From NCBI GenBank assembly GCA_903851455.1, contig CAINOM010000209.1:1-6283 (forward strand): DNA of 6,283 nucleotides. Direction: 5' to 3'. Shown piece by piece: positions 1 through 5,689 of the stretch. Both the position numbers and the translations under genes were made by a program. The stretch's first letter is position 1, and each line of letters begins with the position of its first letter. The notes below the pieces were generated by a model that saw only the letters and a list, made by a program, of their open reading frames with translations, searched no databases and was not told the origin of the DNA. Source of the DNA: an uncultured Bacteroidota bacterium. GTDB lineage: Bacteria > Bacteroidota > Bacteroidia > Chitinophagales > Chitinophagaceae.

Positions 1-800
1 ATTACCCCATCAGCAAGAAAAAGATAAGCCCGCTCTGACGGATGTTTGCGCAAGTAGATCACAATAATTTTTGTGAGCACTGCTGTAAGGAGCGCGCCGA
101 TCAGTCTTGACGGTGATGGATATCTCGTATACTGAAGCAGGCTCAAACCCACAAAGAGAAGCAAGGTAATATTGATGAGCCGGTAACTGTTTCTGAGGCC
201 TACTTTGTTGGGAAGTGTGTTTATATGATTGCTAATGTCCGCCCGGATATCGCGTATATCGAATATAACACAGAGCGTAAAAATAAAGAAAAGCCGTATT
301 AGTATTTCTGCGGGATAGCTACTGATATTTTTGTGCCAGTATAGCATCGGCAATATCGAGGTCGCAGTCGTCCATACGCCTGCGAGCACTATAATCTTGA
401 GCCAGCCGAAATCGCGCAGGCGCCGTTTGTTTTTGAAGGGCAGTAACGGCAAAAAATAGGCAAAGGCGAACAGGCTGAGTACAACAGAAGATAATTGCAA
501 CTGCGCCGGCAGGCGATACAAGCCGGCAACCGCCATGGCAAGGCCGTCGAAAAAAAGAAAGAAATACCAGGGGCGAAAGGATCGTTTTGCCGGATCACCG
601 GTGTTGGACCTGCGAATGATGCGCGGCGTGTTGTATACCAGCAGCGAGCTTCCCAGCACAAGGACGTGCAATGAGCTAAACAGGCTTGGCGAATGGGCCA
701 GGATAAGGCGCTCAGTGGCCATGCACAGGCCCAGGGCACAAAGAGCTGTGAACACGCTAGTGTACAGGACAAGATCGGCAAAACGTGTCAGCGCTTTCAC
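1..800 (-). CDS. UbiA-like prenyltransferase family membrane protein, 3' end outside window
   Basis: This frame stays open for 266 codons from a GTG at 800 to the window edge; an in-frame TAA lies eight codons upstream of that GTG with no ATG between. The product is very hydrophobic, with about eight likely membrane segments (roughly residues 10-27, 43-56, 79-95, 104-121, 133-152, 165-181, 207-223, 232-250). Residues 181-201 hold D181, D184, D188, then TLP and G201, which fits the second Asp-rich motif of UbiA-type prenyltransferases (D-x-R-D-x3-D, T-x-P, G). UbiA enzymes transfer polyprenyl groups to aromatic or other acceptors inside the membrane. The first Asp motif (NDxxDxxxD) is not visible: the matching place, residues 56-61, reads YNTPRI. 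Activity is therefore uncertain. The end of the frame (SERAYLFLADG) resembles a UbiA-like C terminus, so only a few codons are probably missing. It is divergent from the MFS gene. A distant non-enzymatic relative is possible. Confidence 0.72.
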   Translation of the reverse strand, partial: MKALTRFADLVLYTSVFTALCALGLCMATERLILAHSPSLFSSLHVLVLGSSLLVYNTPRIIRRSNTGDPAKRSFRPWYFFLFFDGLAMAVAGLYRLPAQLQLSSVVLSLFAFAYFLPLLPFKNKRRLRDFGWLKIIVLAGVWTTATSILPMLYWHKNISSYPAEILIRLFFIFTLCVIFDIRDIRADISNHINTLPNKVGLRNSYRLINITLLLFVGLSLLQYTRYPSPSRLIGALLTAVLTKIIVIYLRKHPSERAYLFLADGV

Positions 801-804
801 ATGA

Positions 805-812
805 CAAAAGTA
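805..812 (-). promoter_or_regulatory. Candidate -7 box for the UbiA-like gene
   Basis: The minus strand reads TACTTTTG, a perfect match to the Bacteroidota -7 consensus TAnnTTTG. It ends four bases before the GTG start, so the mRNA would be leaderless or nearly so. No good -33 TTTG element is seen at the usual spacing, which lowers confidence. Confidence 0.35.
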
Positions 813-843
813 AACTCCATATTAATACTCCGGCACATTATGT

Positions 844-872
844 TTTGATGGCAGGGAGAATTACTACCTTTA
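844..872 (+). promoter_or_regulatory. Candidate promoter of the MFS gene
   Basis: TTTG at 844-847 is followed after 17 bases by TACCTTTA at 865-872, one mismatch from the Bacteroidota TAnnTTTG box. Transcription would begin near 876-880, just upstream of the ATG at 890. This excludes the longer possible starts at 785 and 848 from the transcript. Confidence 0.38.
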
Positions 873-889
873 TCAAAGGCTACCCCTGC

Positions 890-2059
890 ATGAAAACGAT
901 CACACGCACCATATGGCTACTATCGCTGGTAAGCCTGTTCACAGATGTGTCCAGTGAAATGCTGTATCCTGTTATTCCCATTTACCTGAAGAGTATCAAT
1001 TTCTCTATATTCCTGATCGGCATTCTGGAAGGGCTTGCCGAGGCGACGGCTGGTATCAGTAAGGGATATTTCGGGAAGATGTCTGATAACACCGGGGAAC
1101 GGCTGCCGTTTGTGAGGCTGGGCTACTCATTGAGTGCACTGTCCAAACCGATGATGGCGTTGTTCACGTTCCCGGCATGGATCTTCTCGGCAAGATCGCT
1201 GGACCGGCTGGGCAAGGGTATCAGGACAGGAGCAAGGGATGCCATGCTCTCCGACGAGGCAACTCCGCAAACAAAAGGAAAGGTATTTGGTTTTCACAGG
1301 GGTATGGATACGCTGGGCGCTGTTATTGGTCCCGCGGTAGCGCTTTTGTTTCTCCATTTATATCCGGGTAAGTATCGAATGCTCTTTTATATTGCCTTTG
1401 TGCCCGGCGTTGTATCTATCCTGTTTACGTTCTTCGTGAAAGACAAGAGGACAGAACCTAAGGCCAGCAAAATAAAGACGCACTTCCTTGATTTTATTAA
1501 ATACTGGAAGACAAGCCCGGCCGAATACCGTAAACTCGTAACCGGCCTGTTGTTGTTTGCCTTGTTCAACAGCTCAGACATGTTCCTGATCCTGAAAATA
1601 AAGGCAAATGGATTCAGTGATACGGATGCCATAGGGGTGTATATCTTCTACAACCTGGTATATGCTGCATTCTCCTTTCCACTCGGGAAGCTGGGCGATA
1701 GAATAGGGCTCAAAAAAGTATTTATACTGGGACTTGCGGTCTTCGCTATCGTTTACCTCGGCATGGGCGTTGGCAACAACCTTTACCTGTTCTTCGTTTT
1801 ATTTTTCATCTATGGCATATATGCGGCAGCCACAGACGGAATCAGTAAAGCATGGATATCTAATATTACCGATAAAAGCGATACCGCCACCGCTATTGGT
1901 ACCTATACCGGCTTTCAAAGCATCTGTACACTGGTCGCCAGTAGTCTTGCCGGATTCGTATGGTACGCTTTTGGCGCCACCACATTATTTCTTTCTACAG
2001 GCGTATTCACACTGGTGCTCATTGCCTACTTCGTGGTTGCTGTAAGAAAAACTATCTGA
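890..2059 (+). CDS. MFS transporter, 12-TM type
   Basis: The product is a 389-residue inner-membrane major facilitator superfamily transporter, a usual length for a 12-helix member. The N-terminal helix carries FTDVSSEMLYPVIP (17-30), followed by loop 2-3 motif A (G62 to R71, with SD at 65-66). A DRLGKGIRTGARDAML segment (105-120) is typical of a bacterial MFS branch often annotated only as 'MFS transporter'. The second half repeats motif A as GKLGDRIGLKK (266-276), as expected from the duplicated fold. A charged cytoplasmic linker lies around 184-214. The frame is open from 785, but the 35 extra residues are polar and unlike the family N terminus. The ATG at 890 starts directly before the first helix, has an AAAGG about 10 bases upstream, and sits behind a promoter-like sequence. 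The substrate (drug, sugar, metal chelate or other) cannot be told from sequence. Confidence 0.9.
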   Translation: MKTITRTIWLLSLVSLFTDVSSEMLYPVIPIYLKSINFSIFLIGILEGLAEATAGISKGYFGKMSDNTGERLPFVRLGYSLSALSKPMMALFTFPAWIFSARSLDRLGKGIRTGARDAMLSDEATPQTKGKVFGFHRGMDTLGAVIGPAVALLFLHLYPGKYRMLFYIAFVPGVVSILFTFFVKDKRTEPKASKIKTHFLDFIKYWKTSPAEYRKLVTGLLLFALFNSSDMFLILKIKANGFSDTDAIGVYIFYNLVYAAFSFPLGKLGDRIGLKKVFILGLAVFAIVYLGMGVGNNLYLFFVLFFIYGIYAAATDGISKAWISNITDKSDTATAIGTYTGFQSICTLVASSLAGFVWYAFGATTLFLSTGVFTLVLIAYFVVAVRKTI

Positions 2060-2070
2060 CCGGAAAAGCG

Positions 2071-2094
2071 GCACAATAATTGCGGCAATTGTGC
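2071..2094 (+). terminator. Inverted repeat downstream of the MFS gene, possible terminator
   Basis: GCACAAT (2071-2077) pairs perfectly with ATTGTGC (2088-2094) around a 10-base loop. Inside it, ATTGC (2079-2083) and GCAAT (2085-2089) form a competing small palindrome. It starts 11 bases after the MFS stop codon. The following bases are only moderately T-rich with no clean U-tract, so an operator or attenuator for the downstream small reading frame is also possible. Confidence 0.3.
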
Positions 2095-2131
2095 GTTGTA
2101 GTTTAGTTCCTTTAACCCTAAACTCTATATT

Positions 2132-2200
2132 ATGAAAAAGACTTTTTTTGTCCTGATATTTATCTATATCGTTGTCGTGACCATAGTTCTCGCCTCGTAG
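2132..2200 (+). CDS. Possible 22-aa hydrophobic peptide
   Basis: ATG at 2132 opens a 22-codon frame ending in TAG at 2198-2200. The peptide begins MKKT and then has an almost uninterrupted hydrophobic stretch rich in V, I, L and F, ending in LAS. This is the form of a single-pass small membrane protein, or of a bare signal peptide left from a degraded gene. The start lies in an AT-rich context (TATATTATGAAAAAG) typical of Bacteroidota starts without a Shine-Dalgarno. No clear TAnnTTTG box precedes it, although a short inverted repeat (GTTTAG 2101-2106 / CTAAAC 2118-2123) does. It sits between the MFS gene and the lipoprotein gene. I do not recognise it, and a chance frame of this length is quite possible. 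Confidence 0.32.
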   Translation: MKKTFFVLIFIYIVVVTIVLAS

Positions 2201-2209
2201 GACTTGCAG

Positions 2210-2241
2210 TTCGCTTTTTTTCTTAATGTTTTATAGCTTTG
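2210..2241 (+). promoter_or_regulatory. Candidate promoter of the EGF-like lipoprotein gene
   Basis: TAGCTTTG at 2234-2241 matches the Bacteroidota -7 consensus TAnnTTTG exactly. TTCG at 2210-2213, 20 bases upstream, is a weak -33 element. Transcription would begin around 2245-2248, leaving a short A-rich leader of roughly 13-16 bases before the ATG at 2261. Confidence 0.45.
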
Positions 2242-2260
2242 GTGTAGAAAAACAGCAAGT

Positions 2261-2764
2261 ATGCCTTCCTCTACCAGATCATTGCCCATCTTCCTGGCTT
2301 TTTTTGCTGCCTGCTTTTTTATAACAAATATTTCCTGCAACCGGATCAGTAAATGCAGTTCCGGAACCTGCGTGAACGGCGGCGTTTGCGACGCAGGGAA
2401 GTGCATTTGTCCAACAGGATATACGGGTAATAACTGCGAGACTATTTCGCGGAATGCTTTTCTCGGCAACTGGACGGCGTTCAAAAAAGACAGCGTGTTC
2501 CTGGCAGAGCCCTACCCGGTGAGTATATCTCAAGGCAAACCTGCAGCAAACGACATCACGATCTCCAATCTATTGAATGCGTTCACTACCCCTATTAATG
2601 GTTATGTAGTCAACGACAGCCTGTTCATTCCCTACCAGGAACTACAGGGCTATTCTATAAGAGGAAGCGGCGCCTTACAGGCAAATCATACCATCGTGGT
2701 CAGCTATGTCGAAACTACACTCCTCAGTAATTTATTTATCGCAGGAGTGATCACCCTTCATTAA
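2261..2764 (+). CDS. EGF-like domain-containing lipoprotein
   Basis: The product is a 167-residue exported protein of unknown function. Residues 1-25 form a signal peptide with a hydrophobic core, and C26 in NISC is a likely lipidation cysteine; N at -3 is not canonical for a lipobox but fits the relaxed pattern seen in Bacteroidota. Residues 32-60 are a compact EGF-like module with six cysteines (32, 37, 43, 48, 50, 59), an NGG turn at 39-41 and the PTGYTG signature at 51-56. EGF modules pair cysteines 1-3, 2-4 and 5-6. From about 66 to the end is a beta-rich domain (FLGNW..., ITISNLLN, SLFIPYQ, RGSGAL, TIVVSY) like those that follow a cysteine-rich module in many small Bacteroidota lipoproteins. 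It is probably anchored at the envelope and may bind ligand or surface partners. It has its own promoter-like box and converges on the carboxylase gene with a 12-bp gap. Confidence 0.82.
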   Translation: MPSSTRSLPIFLAFFAACFFITNISCNRISKCSSGTCVNGGVCDAGKCICPTGYTGNNCETISRNAFLGNWTAFKKDSVFLAEPYPVSISQGKPAANDITISNLLNAFTTPINGYVVNDSLFIPYQELQGYSIRGSGALQANHTIVVSYVETTLLSNLFIAGVITLH

Positions 2765-2776
2765 TAGTTCCCGTGT

Positions 2777-4315
2777 CTAAAGCGGTATGTTTCCGTGCTT
2801 GCGCTTCGGCATTTTTACCACTTTGTGCTCCAGCATTTTAAATCCGCGAATGAGCTTACTGCGCGTTTCATCGGGCATGATCACTTCGTCTATAAATCCG
2901 CGTGCGGCAGCGCCATATGGGTTTGCGAACTTCTCGATATATTCGGCCTCTTTTTCTTTCAATTTGGCCTCATGATCAGCCGCAGTAGAAATTTCTTTTT
3001 TGAAGATGATCTCCGCGGCACCCTTGGCTCCCATTACCGCTATCTCGGCTGTAGGCCAGGCGAAGTTGAGGTCGGCGCCTATGTGCTTTGAATTCATCAC
3101 GTCATATGCACCACCATATGCCTTGCGTGTGATCACAGTAACCTTTGGCACTGTGGCTTCGCTAAGTGCATAAAGCAGCTTTGCTCCATTAATAATAATG
3201 CCATTCCACTCCTGGTCCGTACCAGGCAGGAAGCCGGGCACATCTACCAGCACCAGCAACGGAATATTGAACGCATCGCAGAAGCGCACAAAGCGCGCGC
3301 CTTTCTTGCTTGAATTAATATCCAGCACCCCGGCTAGATAGGATGGCTGGTTGGCCACTACGCCTATGCTGCGGCCACCTATACGGGCAAAGCCAACAAC
3401 AATATTTTCAGCATATTCCTTATGTACTTCGAGGAATGAATCTGCATCCGCCACTTCAGCTATTACTTCTTTAATATCGTATGGCTGATTGGGATTTGCA
3501 GGAATAATATTATTCAGTCCGGGCCTTGACTCATCTGCGGATTCGTACTCGTAAACGGGTGCATCTTCTTCGCAGTTTTGCGGCATGTAGCTGAGCAGCT
3601 TCTTGATATTCTCAATGCACTCCAGTTCATTGGCGCAGGCAAAATGGGTAACACCTGATTTTGATGCATGCGTATGTGCACCACCCAGCTCTTCGCTGGT
3701 CACATTTTCGTGCGTCACTGTTTTCACTACGTTCGGCCCCGTGACAAACATGTAAGAGGTGTTCTCCACCATGAGGATAAAATCAGTGATGGCAGGAGAA
3801 TACACTGCCCCACCTGCGCACGGACCCATGATGGCTGATATCTGCGGGATAACTCCGGAAGACTTCACGTTTCGGTAAAATATATCGGCATAGCCGCCGA
3901 GCGATACCACACCTTCCTGTATGCGCGCACCGCCGCTGTCATTAAGCCCTATTACCGGTGCACCGTTCTGGATCGCCAGGTCCATTATCTTTACTATCTT
4001 CTCTGCATGTGTTTCTGAAAGACTGCCTCCGAACACCGTAAAATCCTGCGAGAACACATAGGTAAGCCTTCCATTTATGGTGCCATAGCCGGTAACCACG
4101 CCATCACCGAGGTACACCTCATTCTCCATACCGAAGTCGCGGCTGCGATGGGTAACGAGCTTGCCTATTTCTTCAAAAGAGCCTTCATCAAGCAGTAACT
4201 GCAGGCGCTCACGTGCGGTGAGCTTTCCTTTTTTATGCTGGTCTGCAATGCGCTTATCACCACCGCCCTTAAGCGCATCATTCATCTTTTGTTTTAATAC
4301 CGCTATTTTGTCCAT
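2777..4315 (-). CDS. pccB: Acyl-CoA carboxylase carboxyltransferase (beta) subunit, propionyl-CoA type
   Basis: This 512-residue cytoplasmic protein has the full length of PccB/MmdA-type carboxyltransferases. They move CO2 between carboxybiotin and an acyl-CoA, typically propionyl-CoA to (S)-methylmalonyl-CoA. The N terminus has the family's [21 protein letters not shown] (30-50). The first crotonase-like half has [11 protein letters not shown] (125-135) and the oxyanion-hole region [12 protein letters not shown] (164-175). The second half has [16 protein letters not shown] (309-324), AGVLD (328-332), VDVPGFLPG (357-365) and AYGGAYDVM (399-407). D405 appears to align with the Asp that favours propionyl-CoA in Streptomyces PccB (alignment from memory). 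It acts with a biotin carboxylase and a biotin carrier, neither encoded in this window. An alternative is the alpha subunit of methylmalonyl-CoA decarboxylase (MmdA), which has the same fold. The ATG at 4315 fits the family N terminus. Confidence 0.95.
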   Translation of the reverse strand: MDKIAVLKQKMNDALKGGGDKRIADQHKKGKLTARERLQLLLDEGSFEEIGKLVTHRSRDFGMENEVYLGDGVVTGYGTINGRLTYVFSQDFTVFGGSLSETHAEKIVKIMDLAIQNGAPVIGLNDSGGARIQEGVVSLGGYADIFYRNVKSSGVIPQISAIMGPCAGGAVYSPAITDFILMVENTSYMFVTGPNVVKTVTHENVTSEELGGAHTHASKSGVTHFACANELECIENIKKLLSYMPQNCEEDAPVYEYESADESRPGLNNIIPANPNQPYDIKEVIAEVADADSFLEVHKEYAENIVVGFARIGGRSIGVVANQPSYLAGVLDINSSKKGARFVRFCDAFNIPLLVLVDVPGFLPGTDQEWNGIIINGAKLLYALSEATVPKVTVITRKAYGGAYDVMNSKHIGADLNFAWPTAEIAVMGAKGAAEIIFKKEISTAADHEAKLKEKEAEYIEKFANPYGAAARGFIDEVIMPDETRSKLIRGFKMLEHKVVKMPKRKHGNIPL

Positions 4316-4322
4316 AATGGGA

Positions 4323-4353
4323 CAAACTTAGAGAAAAATTGCGGAACTGCTAA
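4323..4353 (-). promoter_or_regulatory. Candidate promoter of the pccB-type gene
   Basis: On the minus strand TAAGTTTG (4330 to 4323) matches TAnnTTTG exactly, with TTAG (4353 to 4350) 19 bases upstream as a near -33 element. The box ends only seven bases before the ATG at 4315, so the leader would be about 0-4 nt. The gene therefore appears to have its own promoter rather than depending on the upstream oxidase-like gene. Confidence 0.5.
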
Positions 4354-4358
4354 CCGGG

Positions 4359-4380
4359 AAAAAACATATAAAAGGATATG
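4359..4380 (-). terminator. Weak candidate intrinsic terminator after the PNPOx-like gene
   Basis: On the minus strand CATAT (4380-4376) and ATATG (4369-4365) can form a five-pair stem with a six-base loop, followed at once by six T residues (4364-4359). The position, 46 bases after the stop codon and upstream of the pccB promoter, suits a terminator, but the stem is short and AT-rich. A second perfect palindrome nearby (TTCTGC 4399-4404 / GCAGAA 4408-4413, three-base loop) is not followed by a T-tract. Confidence 0.28.
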
Positions 4381-4426
4381 GAATAACCACCGGCGGAATT
4401 CTGCACAGCAGAAAGCTTACAGCCAT

Positions 4427-4927
4427 CTATTTACTCAGCATGCCTTCTATGCCGTCGTCCATGGTAGTGCCGGACACTAATGCAGCAGCCATTATTGCCA
4501 TTTCCACCATTTTACCATGTTTCGTGTCCCAATAGTACCCATCTTTAAAAGATACTTTGATCACACTTATTGCCGGATCGTCAACGCCCTCGGTAAACCA
4601 TATCTTAGCAATGGGATTCCATAGCTCCCTGATCTTCTCCTTGTCGGAAGAAATAGTGGCCTCTCCATGCAACAGCATAAATTTCTCCGTACCTTCTGCA
4701 AACACGAGGTCTACGCTGCTCTCCGAATGTATCGACTTATTCTTACAACTGTTCTTGTCAGACAGGAACCAGATATTACCGTCGTCGTCCACTTTCTGTG
4801 ACGACATGGGCCGGGCTTCCATTTTACCCTTGTCGTATGTGCAGAACATGCAGGTTTTAATAGACTGCGAAAGCTCTTTTATTTTTGCTACGGCTTCTGA
4901 ACTACTAAGGTCTTTTACGTCTCCCAT
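4427..4927 (-). CDS. Pyridoxamine 5'-phosphate oxidase-like general stress protein
   Basis: This 166-residue soluble protein has the split-barrel flavin-binding fold of the 'general stress protein 26' group (PNPOx-like, COG3871 type). Visible family landmarks are KMEARPM (35-41), DDDGNIWFLSDKNS (47-60), the hydrophobic strand FMLLHGEATIS (83-93), LWNPIAKIWFTEGVDDP (102-118) and YYWD (131-134). These proteins bind FMN or related cofactors and are usually linked to stress responses; the substrate is unknown and true PNP oxidase activity is not implied. The frame is open back to 5023, but the extra 32 residues are unlike the family. The ATG at 4927 is preferred because the conserved region begins shortly after it and the stretch before it is A-rich. 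A one-mismatch -7 box (TACCTGTG, minus strand 4952-4945) lies 17 bases upstream of this start. It is divergent from the thioredoxin-like gene at 5041. Confidence 0.88.
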   Translation of the reverse strand: MGDVKDLSSSEAVAKIKELSQSIKTCMFCTYDKGKMEARPMSSQKVDDDGNIWFLSDKNSCKNKSIHSESSVDLVFAEGTEKFMLLHGEATISSDKEKIRELWNPIAKIWFTEGVDDPAISVIKVSFKDGYYWDTKHGKMVEMAIMAAALVSGTTMDDGIEGMLSK

Positions 4928-4974
4928 AAAGTGTTTTTTGTATCCACAGGTATTAAAACCGTGCCACATAATTT

Positions 4975-5009
4975 CACAATTTATGCGCAACAGCCATAGC
5001 GCATTTGTG
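4975..5009. promoter_or_regulatory. Interrupted inverted repeat between divergent genes, possible operator
   Basis: CACAA (4975-4979) and ATGCGC (4983-4988) pair with GCGCAT (4999-5004) and TTGTG (5005-5009). This gives 11 complementary pairs, broken by a three-base bulge in the left arm and a 10-base centre. It lies between the divergent starts at 4927 and 5041, where a shared regulator could bind. No regulator gene is nearby, so a role is inference only. Confidence 0.25.
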
Positions 5010-5040
5010 GTAAATTGCGTCATACAATAAGCAACTCACC

Positions 5041-5520
5041 ATGAAACGAACCTTGTTACTGCTTGCTTTGATAATTTCTTCTGGTATTGTCCGGGCACAA
5101 ATAGAGCACTACAGCGCGGATGATATTATACACCGTTGTTCCTCTAAAGACACACTTTACATAGTGAATTTCTGGGCTACATGGTGTGCGCCCTGCGTAG
5201 CCGAGCTGCCGGAATTCAACAAACTGAAAGACAGGTATGCCGGGGCACCCGTAAAAGTACTGCTGGTGAGCCTTGATTTCAAAGCCGATAATAGTTTTAA
5301 ACTCGAAGGCTTTATCAAGAGAAAGAATATGACACCCGAAGTGGCATGGCTCTCAGATACTGACCCCAACGTATTCCTGCCTAAAATAGACAAGTCGTGG
5401 GAAGGATCTATACCAGCTACGGTGATCGTACACCCGGGCAAGCAATTCAAAAAGTTTATTGAAGGCTCCGTCACCGAACGCGAGATAACCAGTATTGTGG
5501 ACAAAGTGCTGAGAGATTAA
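5041..5520 (+). CDS. Secreted TlpA-like thioredoxin-fold protein
   Basis: This 159-residue protein is a periplasmic thiol-disulfide oxidoreductase of the TlpA/ResA-like group. Residues 1-19 form a signal peptide with a likely cleavage after VRA (A19). The thioredoxin fold follows: the beta strand and active site NFWATWCAPC (43-52) contain the redox pair C49 and C52, and the helix continues AELPEFNKL (54-62). The cis-proline is P125 in GSIPATVIV (122-130), the residue that packs against the active site. Family members reduce or shuffle disulfides of envelope proteins, for example in cytochrome c maturation; no partner gene is adjacent, so the target is unknown. It is a minimal single-domain form without the N-terminal extension of many Bacteroidota TlpA proteins. 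An additional cysteine, C33, sits before the fold. The ATG at 5041 directly starts the signal peptide. Confidence 0.9.
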   Translation: MKRTLLLLALIISSGIVRAQIEHYSADDIIHRCSSKDTLYIVNFWATWCAPCVAELPEFNKLKDRYAGAPVKVLLVSLDFKADNSFKLEGFIKRKNMTPEVAWLSDTDPNVFLPKIDKSWEGSIPATVIVHPGKQFKKFIEGSVTEREITSIVDKVLRD

Positions 5521-5652
5521 AGTTTAATGCGGTCAGAAAATACCGGGTGATGGGGCGATGCTGCTTCACGGGCATTAAGTTCTTTCGATTATTCGCGGCA
5601 CGCGGTATCATCGCTTTATTGGGTTAATTCACTGTTGTTTTTGCAACTTCAC

Positions 5653-5682
5653 TTTCTTTTCGCATTTCGCTTTTTACTTTTG
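5653..5682 (+). promoter_or_regulatory. Candidate promoter of the FUSC-like gene
   Basis: TACTTTTG at 5675-5682 matches the Bacteroidota -7 consensus exactly, and TTTC at 5653-5656, 18 bases upstream, is a weak -33 element. The box ends seven bases before the ATG at 5690, so the leader would be about 0-4 nt. The rest of the 169-base gap after the thioredoxin-like gene shows only a T-rich run and no convincing terminator. Confidence 0.42.
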
Positions 5683-5689
5683 CCGCTGG

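Noticed and set aside
389..781. 130-codon minus-strand frame rich in Cys and Pro
   Set aside because: It overlaps, in another frame, the 266-codon UbiA-like gene whose product has clear membrane helices and motif spacing; its own composition is not protein-like.
535..804. 89-codon plus-strand frame with a basic N terminus
   Set aside because: It lies antisense to the UbiA-like gene and shows no recognisable domain; the basic start is a mirror of the hydrophobic codons on the other strand.
2164..2533. Two minus-strand frames of 84 and 106 codons
   Set aside because: Both are antisense to the lipoprotein gene, whose signal peptide and six-cysteine EGF module are unambiguous.
4928..5023. 32-codon N-terminal extension of the PNPOx-like protein
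   Set aside because: Family members begin close to the ATG at 4927; the extension has Cys, Trp and His in no recognisable pattern and covers the inverted repeat of the intergenic region.
4557..5030. 157-codon plus-strand frame
   Set aside because: It is antisense to the PNPOx-like gene, which carries conserved family motifs.
5524..5578. TTAATGC / GCATTAA inverted repeat after the thioredoxin-like gene
   Set aside because: The arms are seven bases with a 41-base spacer, no stable inner stem and no T-tract directly after, so it is not a convincing terminator.
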